Part shown: positions 40,305 through 49,968 of the stretch, one piece after another
Numbering within the stretch: position 1 is the first letter of the stretch
Layout of the letters: every line of letters starts with the position of its first letter
Source of the DNA: an uncultured Lachnospiraceae bacterium
GTDB lineage: Bacteria; Bacillota; Clostridia; Lachnospirales; Lachnospiraceae
Assembly: GCA_902776305.1 (NCBI GenBank)
Contig: CACYPS010000001.1
Location: 124,001 to 188,000 of the forward strand
DNA length: 64,000 bases
Reading direction: 5' to 3'
Translations under genes and position numbers: made by a program
The notes under the pieces: generated by a model
What the model was told of the DNA's origin: nothing
Databases searched by the model: none
The model's input: the letters and a program-made list of their open reading frames with translations, nothing else

Positions 40305-41597
40305 TCAGAGATTTTCCCTTTCGGATAAGTCAATGAGTCCGGCGTCCTTCATAGACTGAAGAGACATGATGATTCCGAGTTTTGCCGACGGCCACGTGAG
40401 CCCGCCCTGAAAATAAACATTGTAGGGCGCTCGAATCGGCCCGTCCGCGGAAAGTTCAATGGAGGAACCTTCCACAAAAGCACCTGCGGCCATGATGACC
40501 GGATCGTCATATCCCGGCATGTCCCACGGTTCCGGTGTGACATGTGCGTCGACCGGCGCAGCTTTCTGAATACCTTTGCAGAATGCTATGACAGCCTCCG
40601 GAGATCGCAGTGTCACTGCCTGAATGATATCATGCCGTGATTCGGTGCTGTTCGGGAGGACTTCGTAGCCGAGACGCTCATACACATTTGCGGCGAAGAT
40701 CGCTCCCTTCAGAGCAGATGCTGTCACGACCGGAGCCATGAAGAAGCCCTGATACATGGAGGGATTGAGTCCAAGAGAGGGGCCGACTTCGCTGCCAAGG
40801 CCCGGACATGTCATGCGGTAGGCTGCATTTTCAACATATTCTTTCTTCCCGGCTATGTAACCGCCGACCGGTGCGAGTCCGCCGCCCGGGTTTTTGATCA
40901 GGGATCCTACGATGAGATCTGCTCCGAGATCGGAGGGCTCTGTTTTCTCAACAAACTCGCCGTAACAGTTATCCACCATGACAATGATGTCGGATCTTAC
41001 GGAATGGATACATTTTATTGCCTGACCGATCTGTGCTACAGAGAGTGTTCTTCTGGTATCATAGCCTTTCGAGCGCTGGATCGCACACATCCTGGTTTCA
41101 GGCTTTATAGCTGCGCGGATTCCAACCAGGTCAAAGTTCCCGTCGGGGAGAAGATCCACCTGATTGTATGTGACTCCGTATTCTGCCAGACTGCCGCGGG
41201 AAGGACGTATTCCGATGACTTCCTCCAGCGTGTCATATGGTTTTCCGGAGACAGACAGAAGTTCATCTCCCGGACGCAGATTTCCGGCGAGCGCGATGGA
41301 AAGGGCATGTGTGCCGCAGGCAATCAGCGGACGCACCAGAGCCGCTTCCGTATGGAAGACCTTGCTGTAGACTTCCTCCAGGGTATCCCTTCCGAGATCG
41401 TTGTAACCGTAACCGGTCGTACCCTGAAGGCAGGCCTGACTTACCCGGCACTGCTGCATGGCGCTGATGACCTTCAGCTGATTGTATTCTGCGATTTTAT
41501 CTATTTCCCGAAAACGGTCCTCAAGTGTTCCGCAGATTTCTTCTCCAAACTCATAAATATCCCTGTCAATGCCGAAAGAGGCATACATAGTATCCAT
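40305..41597 (-). CDS. PLP-dependent methionine gamma-lyase-like (aluminium resistance family) protein
   Basis: 430-aa fold-type I PLP enzyme of the family annotated as aluminium resistance or methionine-gamma-lyase-like. The PLP lysine is expected in IVGSLIKNPGGG; other conserved stretches are ACLQGTTGYGYNDLGRDTLEEVYSKVF and ALVRPLIACGTHALSIAL. Often found next to miaA in Clostridia and Bacilli, as here. True substrate not known. Confidence 0.88.
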   Translation of the reverse strand: MDTMYASFGIDRDIYEFGEEICGTLEDRFREIDKIAEYNQLKVISAMQQCRVSQACLQGTTGYGYNDLGRDTLEEVYSKVFHTEAALVRPLIACGTHALSIALAGNLRPGDELLSVSGKPYDTLEEVIGIRPSRGSLAEYGVTYNQVDLLPDGNFDLVGIRAAIKPETRMCAIQRSKGYDTRRTLSVAQIGQAIKCIHSVRSDIIVMVDNCYGEFVEKTEPSDLGADLIVGSLIKNPGGGLAPVGGYIAGKKEYVENAAYRMTCPGLGSEVGPSLGLNPSMYQGFFMAPVVTASALKGAIFAANVYERLGYEVLPNSTESRHDIIQAVTLRSPEAVIAFCKGIQKAAPVDAHVTPEPWDMPGYDDPVIMAAGAFVEGSSIELSADGPIRAPYNVYFQGGLTWPSAKLGIIMSLQSMKDAGLIDLSERENL

Positions 41598-41620
41598 TTG
41601 ATTGTTCCCGCCCTTCTGAC

Positions 41621-42640
41621 TTACTTTCTGAGATCATTCACCAGAAAGTCCACAATTTTGAAAGTATCATTATTAAAGTCTTCACGTCTTATCCACACGG
41701 CCTCTTTTTCCCGCTTGAACCATGTGAGCTGGCGCTTCGCATAATGCCGTGAATCGCGTTTCAGGATCCGCACTGCTTCCTCAAGATCGTACACACCGTC
41801 CAGATAGTCCAGCATCTCCTTATAGCCGAGACCCTGCATGGATACCATATCTCTGGTGAGTCCCATAGCCTTGAGATACATTACCTCGTCGATAAGACCC
41901 ATATCCATCATAAAATCAACGCGCCGGTCAATTCTGTCGTAGAGAGCCTGCCTGTCGCAGTGGATAACATAGAAATGAAGATCATAGGGTGACGGGCGCT
42001 CACTCTCCCTGATATTGTGTTCGGAAATCTTTTCACCGGTCTGGCGATAGTATTCCAGCGCTCTTATGACACGTTTTACATTATTTGCGTGTATAGCCTC
42101 GGCCGATTCCGGATCGATTTCGCGAAGTCGGGCGTGCAGGGCTTCGTTACCGTGTGTTTCGGCATATTTCGCCAGCTCGGATCGGTAAACCTCATCGCAG
42201 CCGGATTCCGTAAAATCGATGTCCCGTGTCACTGCCTGAATATAAAAACCGGTTCCTCCGCAGAGGATCGGCACCTTCCCCCTCATCTGGATATCTCTGA
42301 CATGCGCCTTCGCTTCCCCGGCAAATCTTGCGACATCGAAATTCTCCGTGGGCTCCGCCACATCGATCATGTAGTGGGGCACACCCATCATTTCCTCGAG
42401 GGTAATTTTAGCGGAACCGATATCCATGTGCCTATAGACCTGCATGGAATCCGCTGAGATGATTTCCCCGCCGATTTTTCTCGCAAGCTCGACCGCTATT
42501 TCACTTTTTCCGGAGGCGGTCGGACCGCTGATCACGACCAATCTGTTTTCATTTTCTGCCAAAACCTGTACCTGCTTTCCTTCCGGTCTCTTCGGATTTT
42601 CTTTTCGAATTGCATTTTCGTATCGTTTTACATGATGCAT
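41621..42640 (-). CDS. miaA: tRNA dimethylallyltransferase MiaA
   Basis: 339 aa. Adds a dimethylallyl group to A37 of tRNAs reading UNN codons. P-loop GPTASGKS, then EIISADSMQVYRHMDIGSAK, and PILCGGTGFYIQA; the C-terminal part keeps RQLTWFKRE. About 30 extra N-terminal residues precede the P-loop region; a TTG at 42562 is a possible shorter start but has no better ribosome site. MiaB, which acts on the product, is in the same operon upstream. Confidence 0.93.
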   Translation of the reverse strand: MHHVKRYENAIRKENPKRPEGKQVQVLAENENRLVVISGPTASGKSEIAVELARKIGGEIISADSMQVYRHMDIGSAKITLEEMMGVPHYMIDVAEPTENFDVARFAGEAKAHVRDIQMRGKVPILCGGTGFYIQAVTRDIDFTESGCDEVYRSELAKYAETHGNEALHARLREIDPESAEAIHANNVKRVIRALEYYRQTGEKISEHNIRESERPSPYDLHFYVIHCDRQALYDRIDRRVDFMMDMGLIDEVMYLKAMGLTRDMVSMQGLGYKEMLDYLDGVYDLEEAVRILKRDSRHYAKRQLTWFKREKEAVWIRREDFNNDTFKIVDFLVNDLRK

Positions 42641-42679
42641 TCATTGTAGCCTTACGCCGCGAGAATTCCGCGTCTCGGA

Positions 42680-44794
42680 CTAAACGATCCGCTTAAATCT
42701 CTTTTCCAGATCTTTCTCCGTGAATGAGATGATAGTGGGTCTCCCATGCGGGCAATGATAAGGATCTTCACACGTAAAGAGCTCGTCGATAAGTGCCTTC
42801 GCCTCGATGACCGACAGACGGTCGCCGCCCTTTACCGCCGCCTTGCAGGCTTCTGTTGCAACGCGATGTTCATAGATTTTCAGCTTTTTAGGATCCGTGC
42901 TGATTTCAAGGTGATCCAGCATCTCCAAAAAGAGCTGTTTGGTTCCGAGTGCGCTCATATGATACGGCACTGCGCTGATTTTTATGTCACTTCCGCCGAA
43001 GGATTCTATCTCAAAGCCTGCCTTAGTAAAGGCTTCCATGTACTCGGCACATAGTGCCTGACCCATACTGTCCAGAGTAATGATCATAGGAGGGCTCACC
43101 TGCTGGCTTGTCACCTGACTCTTTTCATACTCTTTCATGAAACGCGTGAAAAGAACTTTTTCGTGGGCGGCATGTTGATCGATCATATAAAGCTTGTCGC
43201 CGTATTCGATGATCCAGTATGTTTTGAATGCGCAGCCGATGATTTTCCTGTTCGGAGCGGCTTCCGGAGAGAGAACATTCGGAGAAACATCCATGAGCGT
43301 CTGCTGCTCATATGTGACAGGGCGTTCTGTTTCTTCGGTTCCTGTTTTCGGATGCGGGATTCCGGATTCTCCTGCACCTGTCTTTTGCTGCGGAATCCCA
43401 TCGTTTCCGGCTGATGAGTTCTTTTGCGGGATCCCGACATCTAAAAGCCCATTTTCTCCGGCTGATGGTTTCTGTTGCGGAATTTCATTTTCACCGGCTG
43501 TTGGCTTCTGCTGCGGAATCCCGTCATCTCCGGCTGTTGGCTTCTGCTGCGGAATCCTGTCATCTCCGGCTGATATATTCTGATGCCGTTTTGCGTACTC
43601 GAATACAGCATCCATAGATAGCTCCGGGTTATGGAGCATTTCCGAATTTTTCGAATTTAGCTCTGCATTCTTTTTATAAACTTCCGCTGCCTGTCTCTCC
43701 CGAAGTGCATTCTTCTCGAACGGTGCCGGAGCAGCATACTTCTCTTCCTTTTTAGAAGGCGTCGGAGTCTTTACAGGCGGATTGAGAGACGAGCGGATAA
43801 TCATGTCCTGATGATAGAGCACGCTTCGCACGCAGTCCGAAACAGCCCGCATTACCTTGCGCTCATCAGAAAAACGTACCTCCATCTTGGTTGGGTGGAC
43901 GTTGACATCCACCAGAGACCCGTCGACGCGGATCATCAGACACGTGAAGGGGTACCGATGCTGCATCAGCTTGTTGCCGTATCCCTCTTCAATTCCCAAA
44001 GATACGACTCGGCTCTTCACATAACGGCCGTTCACGTAATAATTTTCAAAGTTCCTGTTTCCGCGGGAGACAGACGGTTTTGCGATAAAACCTGTGATAC
44101 GTATTCCGTCCTCATCGTATTCCACAGGCAAAAGCTGTGAAGACAGCTCACGTCCGTAGATATGATAAATCGAATCTTTCAGGTTACCGCTGCCGGTCGT
44201 TGAGATCCGGCTTACGCCGTTCACTATGAATTCAAATCCGATTGCGGGATTCGAGAGCGCCAGCTGTTCAACATAAGCACCCACATGGGCGGCCTCAGTC
44301 ATGGCCGTCTTGAGGAACTTTGCCCTCGCCGGAGTATTGTAGAAAATATCTCGCACAACGATCGTAGTGCCGTCCGGTGCTCCGATTTCCTCATACAGCT
44401 TCTCCCTGCCGCCCTCTATGACATAGCGGACAGCGGTGAGCTCATCGCTCTCCTTTGTGATCAGCTCTACCCTGCTTACTGCAGCGATGCTCGAAAGCGC
44501 TTCACCCCGAAATCCGAGAGAAAGGACAGAATTCAGATCTTCAACACAGCTGATTTTGGAAGTCGCATGACGAAGGAAGGCCAGACGAATATCGTCGGCA
44601 GGAATACCTTTCCCGTCATCGCTCACGCGGATCATCTCAATCCCGCCGCTTTTGATTTCAACGGTTATGTGGGACGCGCCGGCATCGATCGCATTTTCCG
44701 TGAGCTCCTTTACAATGGATGCAGGTCGCTCTACAACTTCACCGGCGGCGATCTTGTCTATTGTGTTTTGGTCTAAAACGTGTATTGAAGCCAT
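42680..44794 (-). CDS. mutL: DNA mismatch repair protein MutL with repeat-filled linker
   Basis: 704-aa GHKL ATPase and endonuclease. N-terminal ATPase: IAAGEVVERPASIVKEL, DDGKGI, ATSKI, GFRGEALSSI. C-terminal domain has DQHAAHEKVLF, ACKAAVKGGDRL and CPHGRP, the zinc/endonuclease motifs of MutL from organisms without MutH, but the last Glu of DQHA-x2-E-x4-E is Thr (about residue 550). The linker (about 407-488) holds six or so imperfect 12-residue repeats ending IPQQK. ATG 44794 is used because AGGTGG lies six bases upstream. Lies 28 bases after mutS. Confidence 0.94.
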   Translation of the reverse strand: MASIHVLDQNTIDKIAAGEVVERPASIVKELTENAIDAGASHITVEIKSGGIEMIRVSDDGKGIPADDIRLAFLRHATSKISCVEDLNSVLSLGFRGEALSSIAAVSRVELITKESDELTAVRYVIEGGREKLYEEIGAPDGTTIVVRDIFYNTPARAKFLKTAMTEAAHVGAYVEQLALSNPAIGFEFIVNGVSRISTTGSGNLKDSIYHIYGRELSSQLLPVEYDEDGIRITGFIAKPSVSRGNRNFENYYVNGRYVKSRVVSLGIEEGYGNKLMQHRYPFTCLMIRVDGSLVDVNVHPTKMEVRFSDERKVMRAVSDCVRSVLYHQDMIIRSSLNPPVKTPTPSKKEEKYAAPAPFEKNALRERQAAEVYKKNAELNSKNSEMLHNPELSMDAVFEYAKRHQNISAGDDRIPQQKPTAGDDGIPQQKPTAGENEIPQQKPSAGENGLLDVGIPQKNSSAGNDGIPQQKTGAGESGIPHPKTGTEETERPVTYEQQTLMDVSPNVLSPEAAPNRKIIGCAFKTYWIIEYGDKLYMIDQHAAHEKVLFTRFMKEYEKSQVTSQQVSPPMIITLDSMGQALCAEYMEAFTKAGFEIESFGGSDIKISAVPYHMSALGTKQLFLEMLDHLEISTDPKKLKIYEHRVATEACKAAVKGGDRLSVIEAKALIDELFTCEDPYHCPHGRPTIISFTEKDLEKRFKRIV
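43340..43579 (-). repeat. 36-bp tandem repeats coding the MutL linker
   Basis: About six imperfect copies of a 36-bp unit encoding (P/S/T)xAGxxxIPQQK; two neighbouring copies near 43500-43575 are nearly identical. One copy carries an internal change that lengthens it by a few codons. All changes keep the frame. Confidence 0.85.
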
Positions 44795-44822
44795 AGTCTT
44801 CCACCTCACATCCGAAACGGAT

Positions 44823-47468
44823 TCAGTTCTTCCAGCGGTTATTCAGCTTATTCTGAAGACGATACAATTCATTGAGCGCGTCGATCGGCGTCATGGTCTG
44901 CAGATCCATTTCACTGAGTTCCTTTATAACATCGGCGTCAGAGACCGTGTCAAAGAGGGACATCTGTGAGAGGTCAACTTCGTCGTAGTGAACGCTTTTT
45001 GACTTGACGCGCGGCGCTCCCGCGATATTTTCAATAGCTGCCGTGATGTCTGCTGAGCTGAGTTCCCCGAGCAGCTGCTGTGCTCTCGAGAGGACGGCTT
45101 CCGGCACACCGGCAAGTCTGGCAACCTGAATACCGTAACTCTTATCCGCGCCGCCCTTGACGATCTTCCTTAGGAATACGATACCGTCTCCTTTTTCCTT
45201 AACGGCGATACAATAGTTATTGACACCGTCCAGCTTTCCTTCAAGTTCTGTCAGCTCATGGTAATGTGTCGCAAAGAGCGTCTTGGCTCCGATGATCTTC
45301 CTGTCTGCCACATATTCAATGACAGCCCATGCAATGGACAGACCGTCAAATGTTGATGTACCGCGTCCGATCTCATCCAGAATGAGGAGAGATTTTGCCG
45401 TGGCGCTGCGGAGAATATTTGCAACTTCCGTCATCTCGACCATGAACGTGCTCTGTCCGCTTGCGAGATCGTCGGATGCTCCGACACGGGTGAAGATCCG
45501 GTCCACTACTCCGATCTTAGCAGATTTTGCAGGCACAAAACTCCCGATCTGAGCCATCAGCACGATCAGAGCTGTCTGCCTCATATAAGTAGATTTTCCG
45601 GCCATATTCGGACCGGTGATGATTGAAATGCGTTTTTTTCTGTTGTCGAGAACCGTGTCGTTCGGCACGAACGCTTCATTCTCAATCATCCTCTCGACTA
45701 CAGGATGTCTGCCGCCTTTTATGTCTATTGCCCCGTCGGTCGTTATCTTCGGCCGTACATAGTGATTCTTTCTGGCTACCTCCGACAGGGATGCGAGGAC
45801 GTCGATCTCTGCCACGATTCTGGCTGCATTCTGAATACGGGTGATATTCGAACCGATCTCGTCGCGCACATCGCTGTAAAGCTCATACTCCAGAGAATTC
45901 AGTTTATCTTCCGCGCCGAGGATCTTGTCTTCCAGCTCCTTGAGGCGCGGCATAGTGTAGCGCTCGCCGCCTACCAGTGTCTGTTTTCTCGTATACGTGT
46001 CCGGTACCATATCCTTAAAGGAGTTGGAGACCTCGATGACATATCCGAATACTCTGTTATACTTCACCTTCAGGGTGTGAATTCCCGTCTTTTCCCGCTC
46101 TTGAGCCTCCAGTTCGGCAAGCCAGGCTTTTCCTTCCGTGCGTGCCCGCCTGTACTCGTCCACATCCTCATTGTATCCGTCCCGGATGATACCGCCCTCC
46201 TTCATGGCAAGCGGCGGATCGTCGATGACGGAAGCATCGATCAGCTCATACAGATCGCTCAGAGTATCAAAACTGTCAAGAAAACCGCGGAATCTTTCCG
46301 CATCGAGTTCGGTCAGCTGAGATTTGATGTGCGGCAGCATTTGCAGAGATCCTTTGAGTGCGACCAGATCCCTCGGATTCGCACTTTTATAACTGATGCG
46401 GGCTGCCAGCCTCTCGAGATCGTATACGGGATTTAAGTATTCCCGTATCTCGGCGCAGGTGATTTCATTTTTATTGAGAGCCTCGATCGCATCGAGCCTG
46501 GCTTGTATCGCATTCACATCGAGCAGCGGCTGTTCGATCCATGTGCGCAGCATGCGGGCTCCCATTGCGGTCCTTGTCTTATCAAGGACCCAGAAAAGAG
46601 ATCCCCTCTTTTCCTTCTCTCGAAGTGTCTCGACGAGCTCCAGGTTTCGCATGGAGGAACCGTCCAGGACCATGAATTCCTCTGTGTGGTAGGGACGGAT
46701 ACATGATATATGTGCAAGGTCTGTCTTCTGCGTCTCGAACAGATAAGATAAGAGCGCACCGGCGGCATTCACGCCGCATGTGAACTCGGCGATTCCGAGC
46801 CCCTCTATGGAGCCGACATGAAAGTGGTCGAGCAGGGTCTTTCTGCAGATCGTATCCCCGAAGTAACGCGGATCCATGGCTTCGACCATGATTCCCAGCC
46901 TGCCGCGCAAATCCTCAATATCGAGACCGGACATAAGGAGCGGTTCATTACAGATAATTTCCGACGGTGAGAGCTTATATATCTCATCGGTCAGTTTCGC
47001 AGTCTTGTCGACTTCCGTCAGCATGAATTCTCCGGTCGACACATCGCAGGCAGCTACGCCGAACCGGTCTTCCGTGCAGACGATACTCATGAGGAAATTA
47101 TTACGTGTCTCATCGCTTCCCGAAAGATCCATGTTGGTCCCGGGAGTCACGACACGCGTCACTTCACGCTTTACCAGACCTTTTGCCAGTTTCGGGTCTT
47201 CGACCTGGTCGCAGATGGCTACTTTCTGGCCTTTCTGGATCAGACGACTGACGTAGGTATCCACCGCATGGTAAGGAACGCCGCACATCGGTGCTCTCTC
47301 CGGCAGACCGCACTCCTTTCCTGTCAGCGTGATTTCCAGCATCTTCGAGACGCGAATCGCATCTTCGAAGAACATTTCATAAAAATCTCCGACGCGGTAC
47401 ATAAGTACGCAGTCTTTATAATCTTCCTTTACTTTTTTGTACTCCTGCATCATAGGAGATAAAGCCAT
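44823..47468 (-). CDS. mutS: DNA mismatch repair protein MutS
   Basis: 881-aa mismatch sensor. Mismatch-binding domain with GDFYEMFFEDA (the Phe-x-Glu wedge), connector, lever and clamp domains, then the ABC ATPase with GPNMAGKST (Walker A), LILDEIGRGTSTFDG (Walker B and signature), and FATHYHEL. Length and motif set are standard for MutS1. Sits between miaB and mutL in a unit typical of Clostridia. Confidence 0.97.
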   Translation of the reverse strand: MALSPMMQEYKKVKEDYKDCVLMYRVGDFYEMFFEDAIRVSKMLEITLTGKECGLPERAPMCGVPYHAVDTYVSRLIQKGQKVAICDQVEDPKLAKGLVKREVTRVVTPGTNMDLSGSDETRNNFLMSIVCTEDRFGVAACDVSTGEFMLTEVDKTAKLTDEIYKLSPSEIICNEPLLMSGLDIEDLRGRLGIMVEAMDPRYFGDTICRKTLLDHFHVGSIEGLGIAEFTCGVNAAGALLSYLFETQKTDLAHISCIRPYHTEEFMVLDGSSMRNLELVETLREKEKRGSLFWVLDKTRTAMGARMLRTWIEQPLLDVNAIQARLDAIEALNKNEITCAEIREYLNPVYDLERLAARISYKSANPRDLVALKGSLQMLPHIKSQLTELDAERFRGFLDSFDTLSDLYELIDASVIDDPPLAMKEGGIIRDGYNEDVDEYRRARTEGKAWLAELEAQEREKTGIHTLKVKYNRVFGYVIEVSNSFKDMVPDTYTRKQTLVGGERYTMPRLKELEDKILGAEDKLNSLEYELYSDVRDEIGSNITRIQNAARIVAEIDVLASLSEVARKNHYVRPKITTDGAIDIKGGRHPVVERMIENEAFVPNDTVLDNRKKRISIITGPNMAGKSTYMRQTALIVLMAQIGSFVPAKSAKIGVVDRIFTRVGASDDLASGQSTFMVEMTEVANILRSATAKSLLILDEIGRGTSTFDGLSIAWAVIEYVADRKIIGAKTLFATHYHELTELEGKLDGVNNYCIAVKEKGDGIVFLRKIVKGGADKSYGIQVARLAGVPEAVLSRAQQLLGELSSADITAAIENIAGAPRVKSKSVHYDEVDLSQMSLFDTVSDADVIKELSEMDLQTMTPIDALNELYRLQNKLNNRWKN

Positions 47469-47509
47469 ATTTTCACCTCATTAGTTACTGCCGGTCAATC
47501 GGTTTCAAC

Positions 47510-48949
47510 TTATCCGACAGGTTCTCCGATATAATAAAATCCCTTACATTCAATAAGCCGTACCGGCACGATCTTTCCGATCATGGATTCGTCCCCCGTG
47601 AGATGTACGACCAGGTTGTGGCCGATCCTGCCTGTCACGAGCCCCGGCTGTTTATTCTTCTCCTCGACAAGGACGTCCATCACCTGTCCCTCAAATCTTG
47701 CGCACATCTTTTCGGCGGATACCTTGACCTCAGCCAGCAGTCTGTCGAACCGTTCATGTACAATGTCATCCGGTACCTGGTTATCCATCTTTGCAGCTGG
47801 TGTTCCGGTACGCTTGGAATATATGAACGTAAAGGCGCTGTCAAAGCCGACCTCCCGCACAAGAGAGAGCGTGTCCAGGAAGTCTTCCTCTGTCTCACCC
47901 GGGAATCCGACAATGATATCGGTCGTGAGGGAGATATCAGGCATAGCTTCACGTAGTTTTCTGACTAGATTGATATAGTGTTCCCGGTCATAATGCCTGT
48001 TCATATTTTTCAGGATACGGTCGCTTCCGGATTGTACAGGCAAATGCATATGCCGGCATACCTTCGGATTTCTCGCCATAACGGAAATGAGCTCGTCGGA
48101 GAGATCCTTGGGATGGGATGTCATAAAACGGATGCGATCGATTCCGTCTACCTTGCACACCATATCAAGAAGCTCGGCAAATGAGATCTTATCTTCAAGT
48201 GTCTTGCCATAGGAATTTACGTTCTGACCGAGCAGCATGATTTCGCGTACGCCGTCCGCAGCCAGCTTCTCACACTCCCGGATGATATCGATCGGCTTTC
48301 TGCTGATCTCGCGTCCGCGCACATACGGAACAATACAGTATGTACAGAAGTTATTGCACCCATACATAATATTAACACCGGATTTAAAGGCATACTTGCG
48401 CTCGGTCGGCAGGCTCTCCGGAAGGTAAGGCGTCGCCTCCACTATTTCGATGACCCGCTTCTTTTCGCGGATTACCCGAAGAAGGAGTTCCGGGAACTCA
48501 TACAGATTGTGGGTACCGAAAATAAGTTCGACGAAAGAATAGCTCTTCCGGATTTTCTCAACGATATGCTTCTCCTGCATCATGCAGCCGCAGAGGCCGA
48601 TGACCATACCGGGCTTTTTGCGCTTAACACTGTTCAGATGACCAAGTCTTCCATAGACGTGCTGATCGGCATTTTCCCTGACGGTACATGTGTTGTATAT
48701 AACGAAGTCGGCATCATCCTCATTGGATGTATCCCTGAATCCGGCGGATGCAAATATACCGCGAAGTTTCTCGGAGTCACGAGCATTCATCTGACAACCG
48801 AAAGTCACAACGCAGGAATAGAGAGGTCTTCCGAGATTTTCCGAGATCTCACTGACCAGTTCTCTGATTTCATCAATATATCGAAGCTGGCGCTCCGCTT
48901 CCGCTCTCTGTTCTTCTTCACTTTTTAAATTTATCTTGTAATTACCCAT
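47510..48949 (-). CDS. miaB: tRNA-2-methylthio-N6-dimethylallyladenosine synthase MiaB
   Basis: 479-aa radical SAM methylthiotransferase that turns i6A37 into ms2i6A37. Order: UPF0004 domain with auxiliary cluster cysteines (TFGCQMNARDSE, NTCTVRENAD, GLCGCMMQ), radical SAM motif CNNFCTYCIVPYVRG, and a C-terminal TRAM domain. A GTG four codons upstream is open, but ATG 48949 has GGAG six bases before it. First gene of a unit running miaB-mutS-mutL-miaA. Confidence 0.95.
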   Translation of the reverse strand: MGNYKINLKSEEEQRAEAERQLRYIDEIRELVSEISENLGRPLYSCVVTFGCQMNARDSEKLRGIFASAGFRDTSNEDDADFVIYNTCTVRENADQHVYGRLGHLNSVKRKKPGMVIGLCGCMMQEKHIVEKIRKSYSFVELIFGTHNLYEFPELLLRVIREKKRVIEIVEATPYLPESLPTERKYAFKSGVNIMYGCNNFCTYCIVPYVRGREISRKPIDIIRECEKLAADGVREIMLLGQNVNSYGKTLEDKISFAELLDMVCKVDGIDRIRFMTSHPKDLSDELISVMARNPKVCRHMHLPVQSGSDRILKNMNRHYDREHYINLVRKLREAMPDISLTTDIIVGFPGETEEDFLDTLSLVREVGFDSAFTFIYSKRTGTPAAKMDNQVPDDIVHERFDRLLAEVKVSAEKMCARFEGQVMDVLVEEKNKQPGLVTGRIGHNLVVHLTGDESMIGKIVPVRLIECKGFYYIGEPVG

Positions 48950-48981
48950 ACTTTTCTCCACTATCCAAACAGTAAGATAAT

Positions 48982-49009
48982 ATTATATCATCTGTCAAAG
49001 ATTTGGCAA
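48982..49009 (-). promoter_or_regulatory. promoter of the miaB-mutS-mutL unit
   Basis: On the - strand: TTGCCA (49009-49004), 16-base spacer, TATAAT (48987-48982), about 33 bases upstream of the miaB start and just after the proB terminator. Confidence 0.7.
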
Positions 49010-49046
49010 GATACGCTTTCATAGCTAATTCGTACGCTGCATATGC

Positions 49047-49095
49047 AAAAAGAATTTCCCGGCAGGGAATTTTCGGTAACTCCTTGCCGGGAAAT
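49047..49095 (-). terminator. rho-independent terminator after proB
   Basis: On the - strand: ATTTCCCGGCA (49095-49085) pairs perfectly with TGCCGGGAAAT (49064-49054), 20-base loop, followed by TCTTTTTGC. Located about 35 bases after proB. Confidence 0.85.
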
Positions 49096-49128
49096 GTTTC
49101 TTCTTATGGGATACATTTCGAAACTGCA

Positions 49129-49965
49129 TCAGTTCCTCTCAAGGTAATCCGCCAGATAGAACTCCTCCCTGGGATTACTGAGAAAGAGCGTTCCGAGCTC
49201 CTCGCCGTCAATCAGACGGTGAATAATTCGGAAATCCGATGCATTTGCAATGATCATATCCGCGCCGGAAGCGGTCGCGATATCCGCAGCTACCAGCTTT
49301 GTGGCCATACCGCCTGTACCGTAATTGCTTCCGGTCGTGTCTTTGGCCATGGCCCTGAAATGGTCATCCAGAGAGTTCACCTGAGAGATGAACTTCGCAT
49401 TTTTGTTCTTATGCGGATCATCTGTGTACAGACCGTCAATATCGGACATCAGCAGAAGCAGATCCGCCTGTATGAGGGCTACTACGACCGCAGAGACACG
49501 GTCATTATCTCCAATCTCAATGTCGTATGTGGATACCGTATCATTTTCATTCACGATCGGTATAACTCCGAGCTGGAAGAGCTCTTCAAACGTGTTCCGT
49601 GCGTGAACCTTGGCTTCCAGATCCGTGACTGTGTCTTTGGTCATGAGTATCTGAGCAGTCGTCTGCCCGTACTCTGAAAAGAATTTCTGATAAATCATCA
49701 TGAGCTTGACCTGGCCGATTGCGGCGCAGGCCTGTTTCTCCTGCAGGGTCCTGCACTTTTTTATGCCCATTGCCGCGCGGCCCACCGCAATCGCACCCGA
49801 CGAGACAAGTACCACATCTTTGCCCTGATTATGCAGATCAGTGACTTCTCTCGCGAGAACTTCAAGCTTCGTGAGATTCAATCTGCCGGTCTCCTTGTGG
49901 ACCAGCGAGGAAGATCCCAGCTTGATCACGATCCTTTTTCTGTTCTTTAATTCTTCTCTGCTCAT
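49129..49965 (-). CDS. proB: glutamate 5-kinase
   Basis: 278-aa amino acid kinase phosphorylating glutamate as the first step to proline. RIVIKLGSSSLVHKETGRLN, VSSGAIAVGRAAMG, IPIVNENDTVSTYDIEIGDNDRVSAVVA and YGTGGMATKLVAADIA are typical. It ends where the kinase domain ends: the C-terminal PUA domain of the 360-aa form is absent, as in several Firmicutes. proA is not adjacent, which is unusual, so the second enzyme must be elsewhere. Three bases separate it from the DUF3048 lipoprotein gene. Confidence 0.93.
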   Translation of the reverse strand: MSREELKNRKRIVIKLGSSSLVHKETGRLNLTKLEVLAREVTDLHNQGKDVVLVSSGAIAVGRAAMGIKKCRTLQEKQACAAIGQVKLMMIYQKFFSEYGQTTAQILMTKDTVTDLEAKVHARNTFEELFQLGVIPIVNENDTVSTYDIEIGDNDRVSAVVVALIQADLLLLMSDIDGLYTDDPHKNKNAKFISQVNSLDDHFRAMAKDTTGSNYGTGGMATKLVAADIATASGADMIIANASDFRIIHRLIDGEELGTLFLSNPREEFYLADYLERN

Positions 49966-49968
49966 CCG

